64,000 nucleotides of DNA from Icerya purchasi (lineage: Eukaryota > Arthropoda > Insecta > Hemiptera > Monophlebidae). The notes beneath the pieces were generated by a model. That model searched no databases. It was not told the origin of the DNA and saw only the letters and a list, made by a program, of their open reading frames with translations. The position numbers and the translations under genes were made by a program. Shown here one piece after another: positions 1 to 12,900 of the stretch (the first letter of the stretch is position 1; each line of letters begins with the position of its first letter). The stretch is from assembly GCA_039619475.1 (NCBI GenBank), contig CM077116.1:277217258-277281257 (forward strand). The letters run 5' to 3'.

Positions 1-180
1 AAAATCAATACATTTACCTAAAAAGCTACCAAAAAACAATAAAAATGTGTATTTGAGAAAAAGGTGTAGATTTTGTTATGCTAAAGGAAAAAAAGAGTGA
101 CTACTATATTTTATTGTCCACAATGTGATAGTGAACCAGGGCTGTGTTTGGAAAAATGTTTTGAAGAATTTCATTCATAA
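1..180 (+). pseudogene. piggyBac-type transposase C-terminal cysteine-rich domain, truncated by window edge
   Basis: Around 60-180 two plus-strand frames read RCRFCYAKGKK and then, after a one-base shift in an A-run near 86-94, IFYCPQCDSEPGLCLEKCF ending in TAA at 178-180. The C-x2-C ... C-x2-C ... C-x3-C spacing is that of the C-terminal cysteine-rich (RING/PHD-like) domain of piggyBac transposases. An AATAAA follows at about 285. The frameshift suggests a dead copy. The rest of the gene lies before the window. Confidence 0.6.
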
Positions 181-496
181 TATATTAATTCTTTTTACAT
201 TATTTGTGTATAAACTGTAACTAAAAAACAATTAATTGTTGTGCCTTTAAAAAGTGTATTTGTTATTATGTACTAAATAAAGATTGTTATTGTCAAAGTA
301 AAACGTTTTGTTGTAAAGACCTTATAATTTACTATACAATTGATAATATTTTAATTGTATTAAGTAAAGTAACATTTTGATCAAAATCATTAAGGAGTTT
401 ATATTTTTTCTAAAAAAGAATTCAGGGTATTAATTCTACAGATAAAAAAAAAACAATATAATATACTGAAAAAAAAACCACTAAAACATTGCCCGC
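181..496. other. AT-rich intergenic stretch
   Basis: AT-rich flank after the piggyBac tail. Apart from the AATAAA near 285 nothing is recognised. Confidence 0.5.
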
Positions 497-664
497 ATGG
501 CCGACGACAACACGTCATTGTCACGTTTTATCGCAGCGGAATTTTCGTGTGGCTATTACCAACATACCAGTCATATGACACCGGCATTGAACGTGTTAAT
601 CCGTAAATCAAAGTGGATGTTAAAGCGAAATAAAGCAATTAGGAAATTTCTTTTTATTAATTAA
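497..664 (+). CDS. Small 55-codon open frame of unknown meaning
   Basis: An ATG at 497 opens 55 codons to TAA at 662-664, starting MADDNTSLSRFIAAEFSCGY. Its first 110 bases are clearly more GC-rich than the surroundings, which is why it stands out. No family is recognised. It lies downstream of LIG1 on the opposite strand and could be a first exon, part of a repeat, or chance. Confidence 0.2.
   Translation: MADDNTSLSRFIAAEFSCGYYQHTSHMTPALNVLIRKSKWMLKRNKAIRKFLFIN
653..658 (-). terminator. Candidate LIG1 polyadenylation signal
   Basis: AATAAA on the minus strand about 336 nt after the LIG1 stop codon at 994. It is a plausible 3' end for the ligase transcript, but AATAAA is frequent by chance in AT-rich DNA. 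Confidence 0.3.
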
Positions 665-993
665 ATTTTCTGTATCTTTTACCTCGCTGTTTGTACGAAA
701 CGGATAGGAAGTAAAAATCGTAAAATATGTCAAAAATTTCAATTACAAAAAAAACATGTATGTATTTGTTCATTTCAACGATTATTGGCTTAGCAGAATA
801 TGAACATGACGCATTTATCATTCACGATGTCTTAATCACTGTTGCGTGATGCAAAAATTATTCTTGATTAATTCGTAAACTTGTTTTTGCATCCATCATC
901 AGTTAGAAAATTAACGTTCACTTTTCTGATCATTAAAAACTAGAAAACATGCATTCTAATATAATTAAAGGGCACTGCATTTCATTACATCGA

Positions 994-3900
994 CTACTGA
1001 TAAAGAAATAAATAAAATTTAACAAGATATAAGGTGCTAGGAGGAGAAAAATGCATGAAAGCGTCACTCAATATACTACGCGTTGATCCGGCATTATTTA
1101 GCCCACTCTTGTTTTGTGATTGAAAATGACTGATATTGTTACGCACCTGTTCAGCTGTAGTTGCATCTTCGACGGTTTTATCGGTGCGTACACGCAGATA
1201 CCTAGGAAAACGTAATGATATGCCTTTTTCAGGATCGATGATACCGATAGCGGCACGGTGAATTGGCGAAAGAGATAAATCGGCGCATTTTATTTCCCAT
1301 ACTTGCACCGCGTCGAACCAGTGGTCCGGTTCGAGTGAATCGTGATATAAATAGTATGACCTCGGTTTTGGGATTATATGTTCCTTCAGAAACTCCGCGT
1401 GCGTTGCTAAGCTTTCATCACTAAAGCCGGTACCTATCTGCGATGATGAATTGTGAAAGATTCCGAATATTAATTACATTTATATATTTTAAACACTACA
1501 AGACACAAATAAAAAAGAAAAAACCCACAAAATTAACAATATGACTTAAAAAATGCATTTATATCAGTCTGCTAAAATTAATCCAATCAGAATCAATCAT
1601 TAAAACCGTTATCGGGGCTTAGTATTATAATTTAGTAAATTAATATAATAAAATTTTTTCTGTTTTCAGTAAAATTATATATTTTTCATTTTTATCCTTT
1701 AGTATTTAATGTTCGAAAGTTCAAAAATAATTTTCTATATTACTAGGAGACCAATAAATCTACAAATCACAGACCTGTTTTATAATTTTCTGAAAACACT
1801 TTACTTCAATCGGTTTTTTGAATAAAGACGTGAATATCATTAATGAAAGAAAGAAAACAAATATAGATACTTGAAAATGAATGCAGCAGATTTGGTAAAA
1901 TTACTGAATTAAAATTTTTTAAGGTCTTGAAGTCGATTGATCAGGGTTTTATGTCCGAGAAAATCTTGTGAAACAAGTAACTAGAAAAAAAGAAGACGAT
2001 CGGTGTTTCTTCTTTTTAGTGTTTTAAAGGTTTATTAAAATGTAAACAATACACGCTTATTGGCCATAATAAAAAACAATACATTTACCACGGGAGAAAA
2101 ATAGATAAAAGCATAATTCGCTTCGTGATGAAATACACGGTTGGTACAAAAAGTTCCCGGACTACCGCTATAAAATCCGTACTAGTTGCGCGACCTGTCC
2201 GAAATTCACGGTACTTATACACTACAATGTTACAAAAAGAGACAACGAAAGTTTCATATCGCTACCTGCACTAGTTTACTTAGGAGACCGCCAGTTGCGA
2301 ATGAACAACTTTGTCACTTTGTCACTTTGTCACGTTTGCGATAATGGAACAAAGAGCCGCGATTAAATTTTGTTTTTTGTGCGCATCAGAAATGTACGAG
2401 TTGATGAAAAAAGCATACAAGGATGTAAGCCGTATAACGTGTTTTGTATCGCCGATTTAAAAGTGGACGGAGCTCGTTGGAAGACGATCCGTGCGAGGAC
2501 GACCAAGCACGACGACTATCGTCGAAAGAGTGGCTCGTGTGCAAGCTGTACTTGCTGAAAATCGGCGAGCGACGAGTCGGTTCATCGCAAATGAACTAAA
2601 CGTGAGTACCGTCGACTTTTGAAACGCATTCGACGAGTTAGGCCCGAGTTGCACGCATCGAAACAGTGGCCATTGTTTCATGATAATGCGTCATCGCACC
2701 GATCGATTATCGTGAAGAAATTTTTGGCGAAACATCAGGTCAGAGCTCCTTCACCCCCTTTACACGCTCGACCGACTATTTCCTCTTCTCTAAACTGAAA
2801 ACTGCTATGAAAGGGACTCGATTTGACAACACTGAGGACATCTAACGTGTTGTGACCGAGTGTTTGAAGACGATTCCGGCGGAAGACTTCGATAGTGCGT
2901 TTGACAACTTGTACGAACGTGCGAAGCGATGTGTAGTTCGTAATGGACTGTACATTGAAAAGTAAATACGTTTCAATCTCCTCTCTCTCCATTTTCTTTT
3001 TTTTTAACGGTAGTCCGGAAACTTTTTGTACCAACCGTGTATATGTATCTATGCTTAATAGAACAAATTTAAATAGTATGCCAATTCAAGCATACAGGAT
3101 ATGGTTATCAAGTTATATAGAGATAAGGTAATTTGTAGTAATATTTCTGGCTTGTGAATATTTGTTTTTACAGTTTTCAAGTGTCAAGAATACTTCAACG
3201 TGAAAGCCAGAATAATGCAATATATACGAGAAAAAATGTCGCTGGCGCGTACATATTACTGTTAAATGTTTGACTATTCGTGAAACTTTTTAATTCATTG
3301 ATTGATTTGTGAGTCCAGATGCGAGCAAAGCTTCAATATGCATGTGATTAAATAAGATCAACTTCTATATATATACATATGCAATTGTTTCTGGAAATGG
3401 CTGTGACGATTTTTGATATTGTGATAAAATTCACGAATTAGTATAAGCGGGTTTTAAGGTCTAGAAATGGAGGCGGTGTTCTCGTGTTAGTGATTAAACT
3501 TGTATTTTCGGTTTAATATTAAATAAATAGTAATTCGCTTATTTACCATGGGTAAATTAAAAAATCGAAATTTCGCGATGAAATTATGCGTTAAAATAAT
3601 TTTTCTGTTTGTCTAATGAAACTACGGAACTGATTTTGTTTCCATTTTCACCAGTCGACAGACTGATTCCCGAAGGAATGATTTTAGTGCAAAATTTATA
3701 AGTTTTTAATATAATTTAGTCAACTTACACAGGGATTTCTGTCGATGAAGTACAAGAGAAAAGGGGGGTAGTAAAATGCACCTGATAAAATACTTCCCAG
3801 AAGTTAAAGGAAGAAAATATAAAACAAAAAACAATTTATAAAAAATGAATCGAAGAATTATTTTTAGAAACTATTTCTAAATCTAAAAATATAAATTCGT

Positions 3901-6900
3901 ATTACATATTCGAAAATATTGGACTATTATAATAATCACTATACTCTGTTCGAATTAATCCAATGGAATTTGTACAGAAAATTTAAATTTCCAAAGGCAA
4001 ACGAAGTTTTCACTTTTTTTTTTTTTTTTTGAAAACCATGAACATTATCCTGGAATAAATATACGCACGCGGGAATTTAAAGGGAAGAACAATTAACAAT
4101 TAGCTTACTTTACAAATACTTTGATACTGTTCAGCTTGTGGATTGTAGCAGCCTAGTAAATATCCACCGTAAACTCCAGTTCGTTTTCCTTTTCCCAGGT
4201 AACCACCGAGAACCACCAAGTCTAAAGTATCTCCAACGCCTTGTAAATAATCTTTTTTTAATTTTAACCAACTGCGTGATCTCTTAGCAATTTTATATTC
4301 AGAGTCCTTTTGCAAACTTTTTACCATTAAACCCTCACAATTTCCTGAAATTCCGTTTCATCAACAAACTATAAATAAATAGATAAGTTTACGCGAGATA
4401 TATTTTTAAGTTAGCAAGTGGATTACAAAAAAATGCAATACAGAACAAAAATTTCTTTTACGCATAAAATTATATTACATTATGAAATTATGATTAAAAT
4501 CCTTTCTATTAATACGATCGTATTTTTTTTACTATAAAAGTTTAGTTAATGTTTTGTTGTTTTTTAGTATTTTTCAGCTTCCTTTTCGTATTACTTAAAA
4601 ATTTAGACTTATTAATACACTTCGTTAAAAATGAGATATTTGTTGCCGACTAATTTCGATCTTTTATTCGCTCTAAATTCGATTCTTTGAGACCAACAGA
4701 TTTTAGCTTTAGTGCTACCGAAATTCCGACATAATTTTTTTTTTTTTTGTTATAAAACTACGAAAATATACTTTTATGACTTTTTTGGATTTTTAATATC
4801 GTTAAATCTCGAATAAAAAAAAAAAAAATATGTTCGTAATTTTCAAAGCCTGAATATAAACACATCTGCTTTTTAATATTTTTCAACTTGCACGTAATCG
4901 TAAATGTATTACAAATTCAAGGCTGGACAAATTTAATTAGTCGTAAAATTTCTAAATACGTCTGTATTTAATGGAAAATCGGTCAACTAATTAGTGAAAA
5001 ACACTTATAAAATAGGTTAACAAAAAAACAAAATCATAATTACCTTTTACAGATTCTTCCAAAAAGTCTTGTACCTCCTCTAATGAATTAGTGTTTAAGT
5101 GAGTAACAAAAGAAAATTTATCCTCTACTTCCAATAAATGATCCTTCAGTAGTTGACGCCTTTCCGTAAGCGTCTTTTCAATTAGCGGATTTCCATTAAT
5201 ATAGAGCATGTCGAACATAAATACTCGAACGTGAACTTTAATTTCATCCTCCGCCGCGTCCTACGGAACAAACAATATTTCATTGCAACATGAAGTTAGA
5301 AAAAATGGAATTAAAAAACAGTTAAACGAGAATGTCGGACAAATCACTCATATGGCTAAGATGAAAATCAGTGACTCACTATGGAATTACAATGAAAAAC
5401 AACGTTTATTAGTAAAATTACAATGAATAACATCTGCATTACAAAACATAGACGATAAATTACCATAAAAAATAGCACAAATCGAAAATAAACAAAGATA
5501 TCATTATTCGTCCATTACACCCCTTATTAAGGTATTTCGGCGTTCCCGGCACGACACATAACTATATACTATCGTTCGCTATCGTCCGCCTGCTGAACTG
5601 AGAGTGATGTACTCTTTAATTAGTAAAAACAAGAATTCGGTTCAACCACTTAGTTGGAGTCTGCAAAGTTTCTCTTAATTACAAACTTCTCTATTGAATT
5701 TCGCTGCATTCAATGACCAAAGAATCGGAGACACATTACAGACAATTGACGATTTTCATTCTTAATTCCAATTTTTTCCAGACCTCAAAGATTAATGAGC
5801 TTCACGTCAACTTTTTCTCATAAAGCCTTCATATTTCTAAAACATGTGTGATGATGGAAATCAAAAGTATCCGTATAGGCTTATAGTTTGGAGAGCTTTG
5901 TTATTACCGTATATCTTGGAGTTCGTTTAAATTCATACACGATCCTGTCATGTCTGTGTGACATTTCATTTCTATGTCATAATTTCCCGTGATTGCAAGT
6001 ACCCCCCCCCCCGGTTGTTGTTAAAAACAAGCAAGTAAAAATTAAATAGATGTCAAAAATAGTACTTTACAATCCTTCATGAGCGCACATCTTTGTGATG
6101 TAACTGTAGGTTTTATAATTCCCGGGTCAATTATTAAACAGCTGCAATATGCTAAACAATCCCTTAAATTCAAATTCGTATAACAGAGCTGATTAGAGAG
6201 ATTGTAACCACAAGGTTGGCTGATTATTTTGTTCTTTAAAAAACAATAGTTCAAACGTGTCGCGAAATTACAAACTTAATTCATTTTAAGACATTAAAAT
6301 GGCCATTAACGCGAAGCAGACATGTTTTACTCCTTAGTCCCGGAAAATATGTATAAGTAATTTGTAGGTTTCTTTCTCATACGAGTTAACTTCCGATTTT
6401 AACTGATTTTAATACAAAAACACAAAATTTATTTCAACAATTTTTAATACTTTTTAGAATCAATCTGTACGTAGTACAACTATTTATAAATTTCAATAAT
6501 GCATTTGCAGAAAGAAAGAAAAACCGCACTTTATTGTTTTTATAATTTTGTAATTAGAACTTTTACGATACAATGTTTTAATCTCAAGTTATTTTTCATA
6601 TTTATTTTTTAGTGAATTAACGTTTATATATTTAACTGACAACTGGTAACATATCTCCGAACACGCTGTAAGTAACAGTTGTGATGAAGAATCGCTTTTC
6701 ATACTGTTTGTTAAATATATAAGTATAATAAGTTAATAATAACAGATATAATAAACAATTATAACAAACAAATAAGATAAATTTTCTTACTTAGTAACGT
6801 TTTCGGGCATAACCCATCATCAGCTAAAGCAATGTGAACAGGATTTAGAATTTGTATCTGTTCACATATTGTTTTAGCCGATGATGGGTTATGCCCGAAA

Positions 6901-9900
6901 ACGTTACTAAGTAAGAAAATTTATCTTATTTGTTTATTATATCTGTTATTATTAACTTATTATACTTAGTAACAGTTGTATTATATTAAACAAAATAAAG
7001 AATGGAGTAATGTGTTCATTTCTAGGATCCCACCAAAAAACTACAGAAGAGCTTGGCAAGATTCTCAAACATAATGCACATGAAATCAAAAAAAAAAAAA
7101 AAATTTTGTTACTCAGCATATTAAACAAATCTTTATATTTAACGTATTAAATCTGCACGAACGAAGAATCCTTTCAATAATAAATAAAGTAACTCTCTCC
7201 ATTTAAAAAAAAATTATTACCTTTCATCTTTTAGTGCTGACATGAAATATAAAAAAAAAAAAAGTAAAAAAATCCCTTTGCGCGGAAAATTTCTTAGTAT
7301 GTTTTGACATAATATTATAAAAGTAACATTAACCTTTCGTTTTCTTGTACTTAAAACCTGGAAAGGCATAATGCATTTTCTATCTTTATCCCAAGCTACA
7401 GCTTCCGCATCGATAATGCAAGATTTTACTTGCGGTTTTAAAATCGCTTTAACTTGCGATATAATATCTGGATATTTGGACGTATTATTTTCCAGATTTC
7501 TGCTGAAAATCTTGATCGCGCCGTCATCGCAAACATGAATCTAAAATACATGACGATTTTAAACACTTTTGTATTTTTTGTTGACAGATAACCATGTATG
7601 ATGTGTAACCAAAATATACTTAAAAATTATAGACCTGGGCTCGTTCCCCATCGTATTTCCATTCGCACGTAAAATCAGTTCCTTCAAATTGTTGAAATAC
7701 ATCATCTATACACTTCGTAGGTTGAGCCAACATCGGCTTTAACGGTACTCCTGCGGTTAACTTGCATTTTTCTCGTAATCCCGCTATACCGTCTTTCAGT
7801 AAAACAGGGATAATTAAATCGTAATTCGGGCATTCGCTACGAAAAGGAAAAAACACCATAATGTTTTGTTATTTTTATTAAATATTCAAAACTTCCATGG
7901 CGATTAATATAAGAACTAAAGTTATTTGCAACGGACACACTGTGTTAATATAATTACTTATTGACGTTCCGGAGATATCTAAGACCATTAGAAAAAAACT
8001 AAACTACCGAAACGATATAAACATGGTCCTAAATAGTAACACAATAACATCCAAAATTTAATCGACACAAATTGCGATCGAAAAAATTATGAAATCGACA
8101 AAACAAATGAAAAACCGAAATGACAAGCACAACATACCGAATTTACAAAAGAAGGTAAATAAAATATCGACAGCGTCAAAAATCGTGATTGATATTTCAG
8201 CAGTACCATACTCGATGTTTCAAAATCGGCAGTTCTTCTGGGAATCTTTTTATTTTAATTGCAGATCTTCAAGCCGCAGGAATAATGAAAACGATCTTCA
8301 CGGCAAAAGTTTAGCCATTTCTCTATTACAATAGCTTCTCTAATCAATCTTTTTTTTATTACTGTAGTTCTCTTTAGCTAAGACCGCAAAAAAAATACTG
8401 TGCTTTCTGCTTAACCGGTGTTCAGCTAATGCTGATTTCTCGGAACGATTATATTTACAACTGGCTATGCGTTATTTTCTTCGAATATTGACGGCCCGGG
8501 TAGTTTGCCCAATATAAAGTTCATATTGTAGCTTATTCTCCGAAACTGACTTACTCATAGCCCGCCGGAATCTTCTAACGTTAAAATACTTCTTCAAGCT
8601 ATTGTTCTTCCCGCGCACGACATCATACAAAAAAAAACAATTGACCCCACCTTCCAGTAATCATATAAATCAAAACTGTTAGGTGTAAGAAGCAAAATCC
8701 TACGGGCCGAATTAAATACCATGCTACTTGAAATCGCACATGGAAATGTACAAACTAATTTTAACAATACCGCCTTAAAATACATCAACGCCAACTTACA
8801 CAGAAAAGTAAAGGATCACCGGCAAGCAGAATGGGGACGACGTTTTTGTGGAACCAAATGCTGTATATCAGCGTCCAACGTTGAATACTTTACTAATTTT
8901 TGTATTCTCTTATATTGATTTTTGGCAGAGTATTTTTGTTAATTTCTGTGTAAGGATCTTTTATAATGAGAACCAGCTTTTTTGTTGATAAGCACTAGTT
9001 TCCATTACAGCCGCTGCAATGCACTTCTCGGCTTCAAAGCTATGACGTTCTTATACCTTTTCAATGCTAACAGAGATAAATATTCAGAATAAGTTGAATT
9101 TCTTTTGGGTGACTCAGCATATTACTCGCCACGTGAACACAATCATGTATATATAATGATTTCCGCTGCACTAGAAGGTATACATTAGAGGCCTGCTTCG
9201 GTATTATTAATTATATCTTCAACAGGAATTTTGTGAGGAGCAATACCAAAATTCAGAACTTTCTTCGAAACTTTTATAACTTCCTTCTCCAAAGGGGAAT
9301 TTGTGAGGTTAATTACCGAGTTTGATTACCAATGGGATTTCCATCTCACGGTTTCTGTAATTTCTTGATCAATTTACTGAATTTCTCAATGTTTTTCTTT
9401 TCCGAGACCGTTAATTCTATTATTTTGGGTGTCTGTCAATCGATCAACTAACTATACCGCGTGTTTAGAACTTGTAATAGCTTCAATTTTACACGGCTAA
9501 GTTCTTTATTGACTTCAAACAATTTTCACTGGAACTTTCTAATTTCTGAAGCTAACAATTTATATCCGGATTCTGTGAACCATTCCTTGTTTTTACCTTT
9601 CGCTAAGTAATTATACTGCCGAATAGCAGTCACGATTTTTGATGCTATTGGTATTTTATTTACCCCATTTTGTAAATTCGTTTGATTTGCTTTGCCCGTT
9701 TTTTATTTTTTTGATTGTAATTTTGTTTATTTGTTACTATTTAATACTATGTTTATATGGTTTCGTGAGTTTAGTTTTATTCTGGTGGTCTTAACTACTC
9801 GGAACACCAATAAATTTAATTATATTAACGCGGCGTCCACAGTAAATAATTTGAGGTCTTTTTTTATTATTATTATTTTTATTTAGAAAATGAACAATAA

Positions 9901-12900
9901 ATTAACTTTAAAATCTTTCTGCTTATTTATGCGGTCTATTAACATACTAAATTAACTGTATTGAAAAAGCGAAAAGAACGTTTCTTGAATCGCATTTGTA
10001 AATTGAACAGATGCAAAAAACATTTGTCGGTGTTCGTATCAAATTCTTTTCTAATAAGTTTTCAACTTGCAATCTAACAATACACATTCTTCGTAAAAAG
10101 GTCTAATCGGCTGTTTACTAAATTCGTAGTTCAAAAGTTTTAGTCATTCATCGGTAAAAGCAATTAAGAACTTTTAAGTCGCATTATAATTCTTTAATGT
10201 CCTTCTTATATCCAACACTTCCAATCAATTCAAATAACCTCAACTGAAAAATTATCCACGTACCACCAACTGTATAGACAAGCTTTTTTGAAGATTAGAA
10301 ATTACAAATGTTCAATTCCCTTTGAAATATTCAAAAACCTTTGTTTTAAATGTAAATATTGCACGCATAATTTAATTTAAAACTGTTATCAACACTTCAC
10401 TTTAAAAATGGAGCAATATTGTAAATAAGGAAAATATATATTTTACTTGCAAATCTTAGTAAATGATCAGTATACAGTTATACACTGTCGGTAATAATTG
10501 CATACTTCAACGCTTACTTTAAAATGGTTTTCCATTTGAATAAAATTTTAGTCTTTTTAATATTAAAATTAATATGTTTCGAAAACTAAAAAGGTGGGTA
10601 CTTATACGAGATAAACCAAAGTATAATAAAAATAATCGAATATAAATTACCAGAAGGTTGATTTTAAAATCAAACCCTGTTCATCGCTGAGTTTTTTGAA
10701 ATCTTCTTTAGACATTGTTTTAGAGACACTTAAAGTTTTTGGAGGATAAGTTTGCCCCGGTGGTGTATTTGTGCAAGCAACAGCCAGTGCCTGAAAAAAA
10801 AATATATAATCGCTTAATTCAATAATTATAATTTTTATGATTTAGCGAAAGTTCATGTATATATAAGTACACACATACATACCTACATATATATATATAT
10901 AACATATATAATTTCCTTCAATTTAAAAATAATTATAATTACAATATATCTTATGAATCATTTAACCGCAATTACAAGAAGTATCTAATTAATAATTACG
11001 TTTTTTAATTATTACAGATATTTTCTTATTTTTAATATTGAAAAATTCTAATACCAAAATCTGTGCTTTTTTTGCAATTTTTGCTGCATATAATCGAAAA
11101 TTTTAAAGTATCATTTTTATATTACCCGCTAGCGTTAAATAAAAAAAATGAAGCTGATTTATAAATACGTAAGCAATTAAAGCAGTTTTCCGATTCGGAA
11201 CTATATTTCATCTTATTAAATATGTTTTCGTTAAGCAGTTACAAGTAAATAGTAGAAAAATAATCAGTAAAGGTTTATTACTTCTAAAAAATATTTTTAT
11301 TTAATTCTATTTTTTTTATGGAGATCAACTTATTTTAAGCAGTTTTTCTAAGCAAAATACTCAACAGTGAATTTGTGTACGGAAATAATAAGAAAAAATA
11401 ATTACTTGGCTGGTTAAACTTTATAATAAGAGACCGATATTTACAAATTTTAAATCTTTGCTAAATGATACATCAAATGAATTCCATATCAAAGTAATCA
11501 CTTCTACTTTTTAAAATAAATTGCTCTGACTTTTTCAACTTTTTCTTCTAATTTATAAAACAATAATCATTCAGAAAAAAAACTATATGACTTTCAAATA
11601 TTTCGCAATATGCCTACACCGACAAAAAGATAAAAATGGAATCATTAATTTTTAGAAAGACAAGAGTAATAATTATTCGTAATTAAATTCAACTTACACA
11701 TATTTTATAATTTCGTAAGGAATATAAAAAAGTGCACTTAAATTAGGTTCCTCATTTTTCATTTAATTCTTCAACTTCATGTTTAGTATCATGAAGAATT
11801 TTTTGCTTTTTAATATTTATTTCTTTTACTTTTTTTAGAAATTACAAGTTTTTCTCAAATGGACTTCATAATCCGATTCTTGTTTTGATTTGTTTAAAAC
11901 TCCTTGGTATAAAGTTTGCGCACTCCGGATCGCATTGAGTTTCAGTTATGTTTATTTTTTGCATTTCACTGTGATATGTAAACTGTATCATATGTCTTTG
12001 TGCAACAAGAGATTATTTCGACAGGATATCAAGTAAAACTTCTTTCTTTATTGAAAATGCCCTTTGAACAAAAGCATTTCCGAGTGATAAAATAAAAAGC
12101 CGTTTAAAAAAACAACTGCATAATTCTTTATAGTAGACAGTTTTAGGTATTTTTTTATATGTAAATCGTCTAGATGTAGAAATTAATTTCTGAGGGAAAA
12201 TTATTCATCTTCTTTTAAAATAATGATGTATTAGTACATACATTTTAACTTATTACGATGCCATCTGCTTGAAAATCCAAAAGCAAATCGTTTTGTACAA
12301 TAATATCTAGAACTTTATTTATCTTCTTGAGCTGCAGGGCTGGATTTAAAGATCAAAGCGAGAAATTTCTTTTGTAAAATACGTAAACGGGTCGAGCTGG
12401 ACCACAGCGAAGCAGACAATAAAGCGATCTTAAAAGATTTTTAATATTCGAGTTAGTCTTCATTAAAGATTTCAATGAAAACCAAGGCTTAATTCCATGC
12501 ACACCAAGACTTGTTAAATTAGAAAAACCGGCCCATCAGAATTTTCCTCCTTAAGTTTTTATTTTAAATCTCGAAGAAATTTTGTGTTAACATTGGAACC
12601 ACCCATTGAAATTTGTATTAATTTTGAAAGATTAAGACCTTTTGAAAAGCTTCAAGAAAAAATTCCATTAAATGATTTTAAGTAGCTCAGGAACAATAAC
12701 TCATGTTTAATACACACTTGATTATTTTTAATCCGGAAAACGTATAAAGATATCCATTTGTCTCTTCAGATCTATTTTATTAAGAGATACATCAATATCA
12801 TTTACGAAATACTGAAAACAGTTTGAATAAAAATCCTGCAGTTGATTTAAAAAAAAAAAACAAAAAAAAACAGCAAAACCGAAATTCACGGTGTTTGTAA

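Noticed and set aside
12337..12365. CAGGGCTGGATTTAAA resembling a hAT terminus
   Set aside because: No inverted partner or 8-bp duplication was found nearby.
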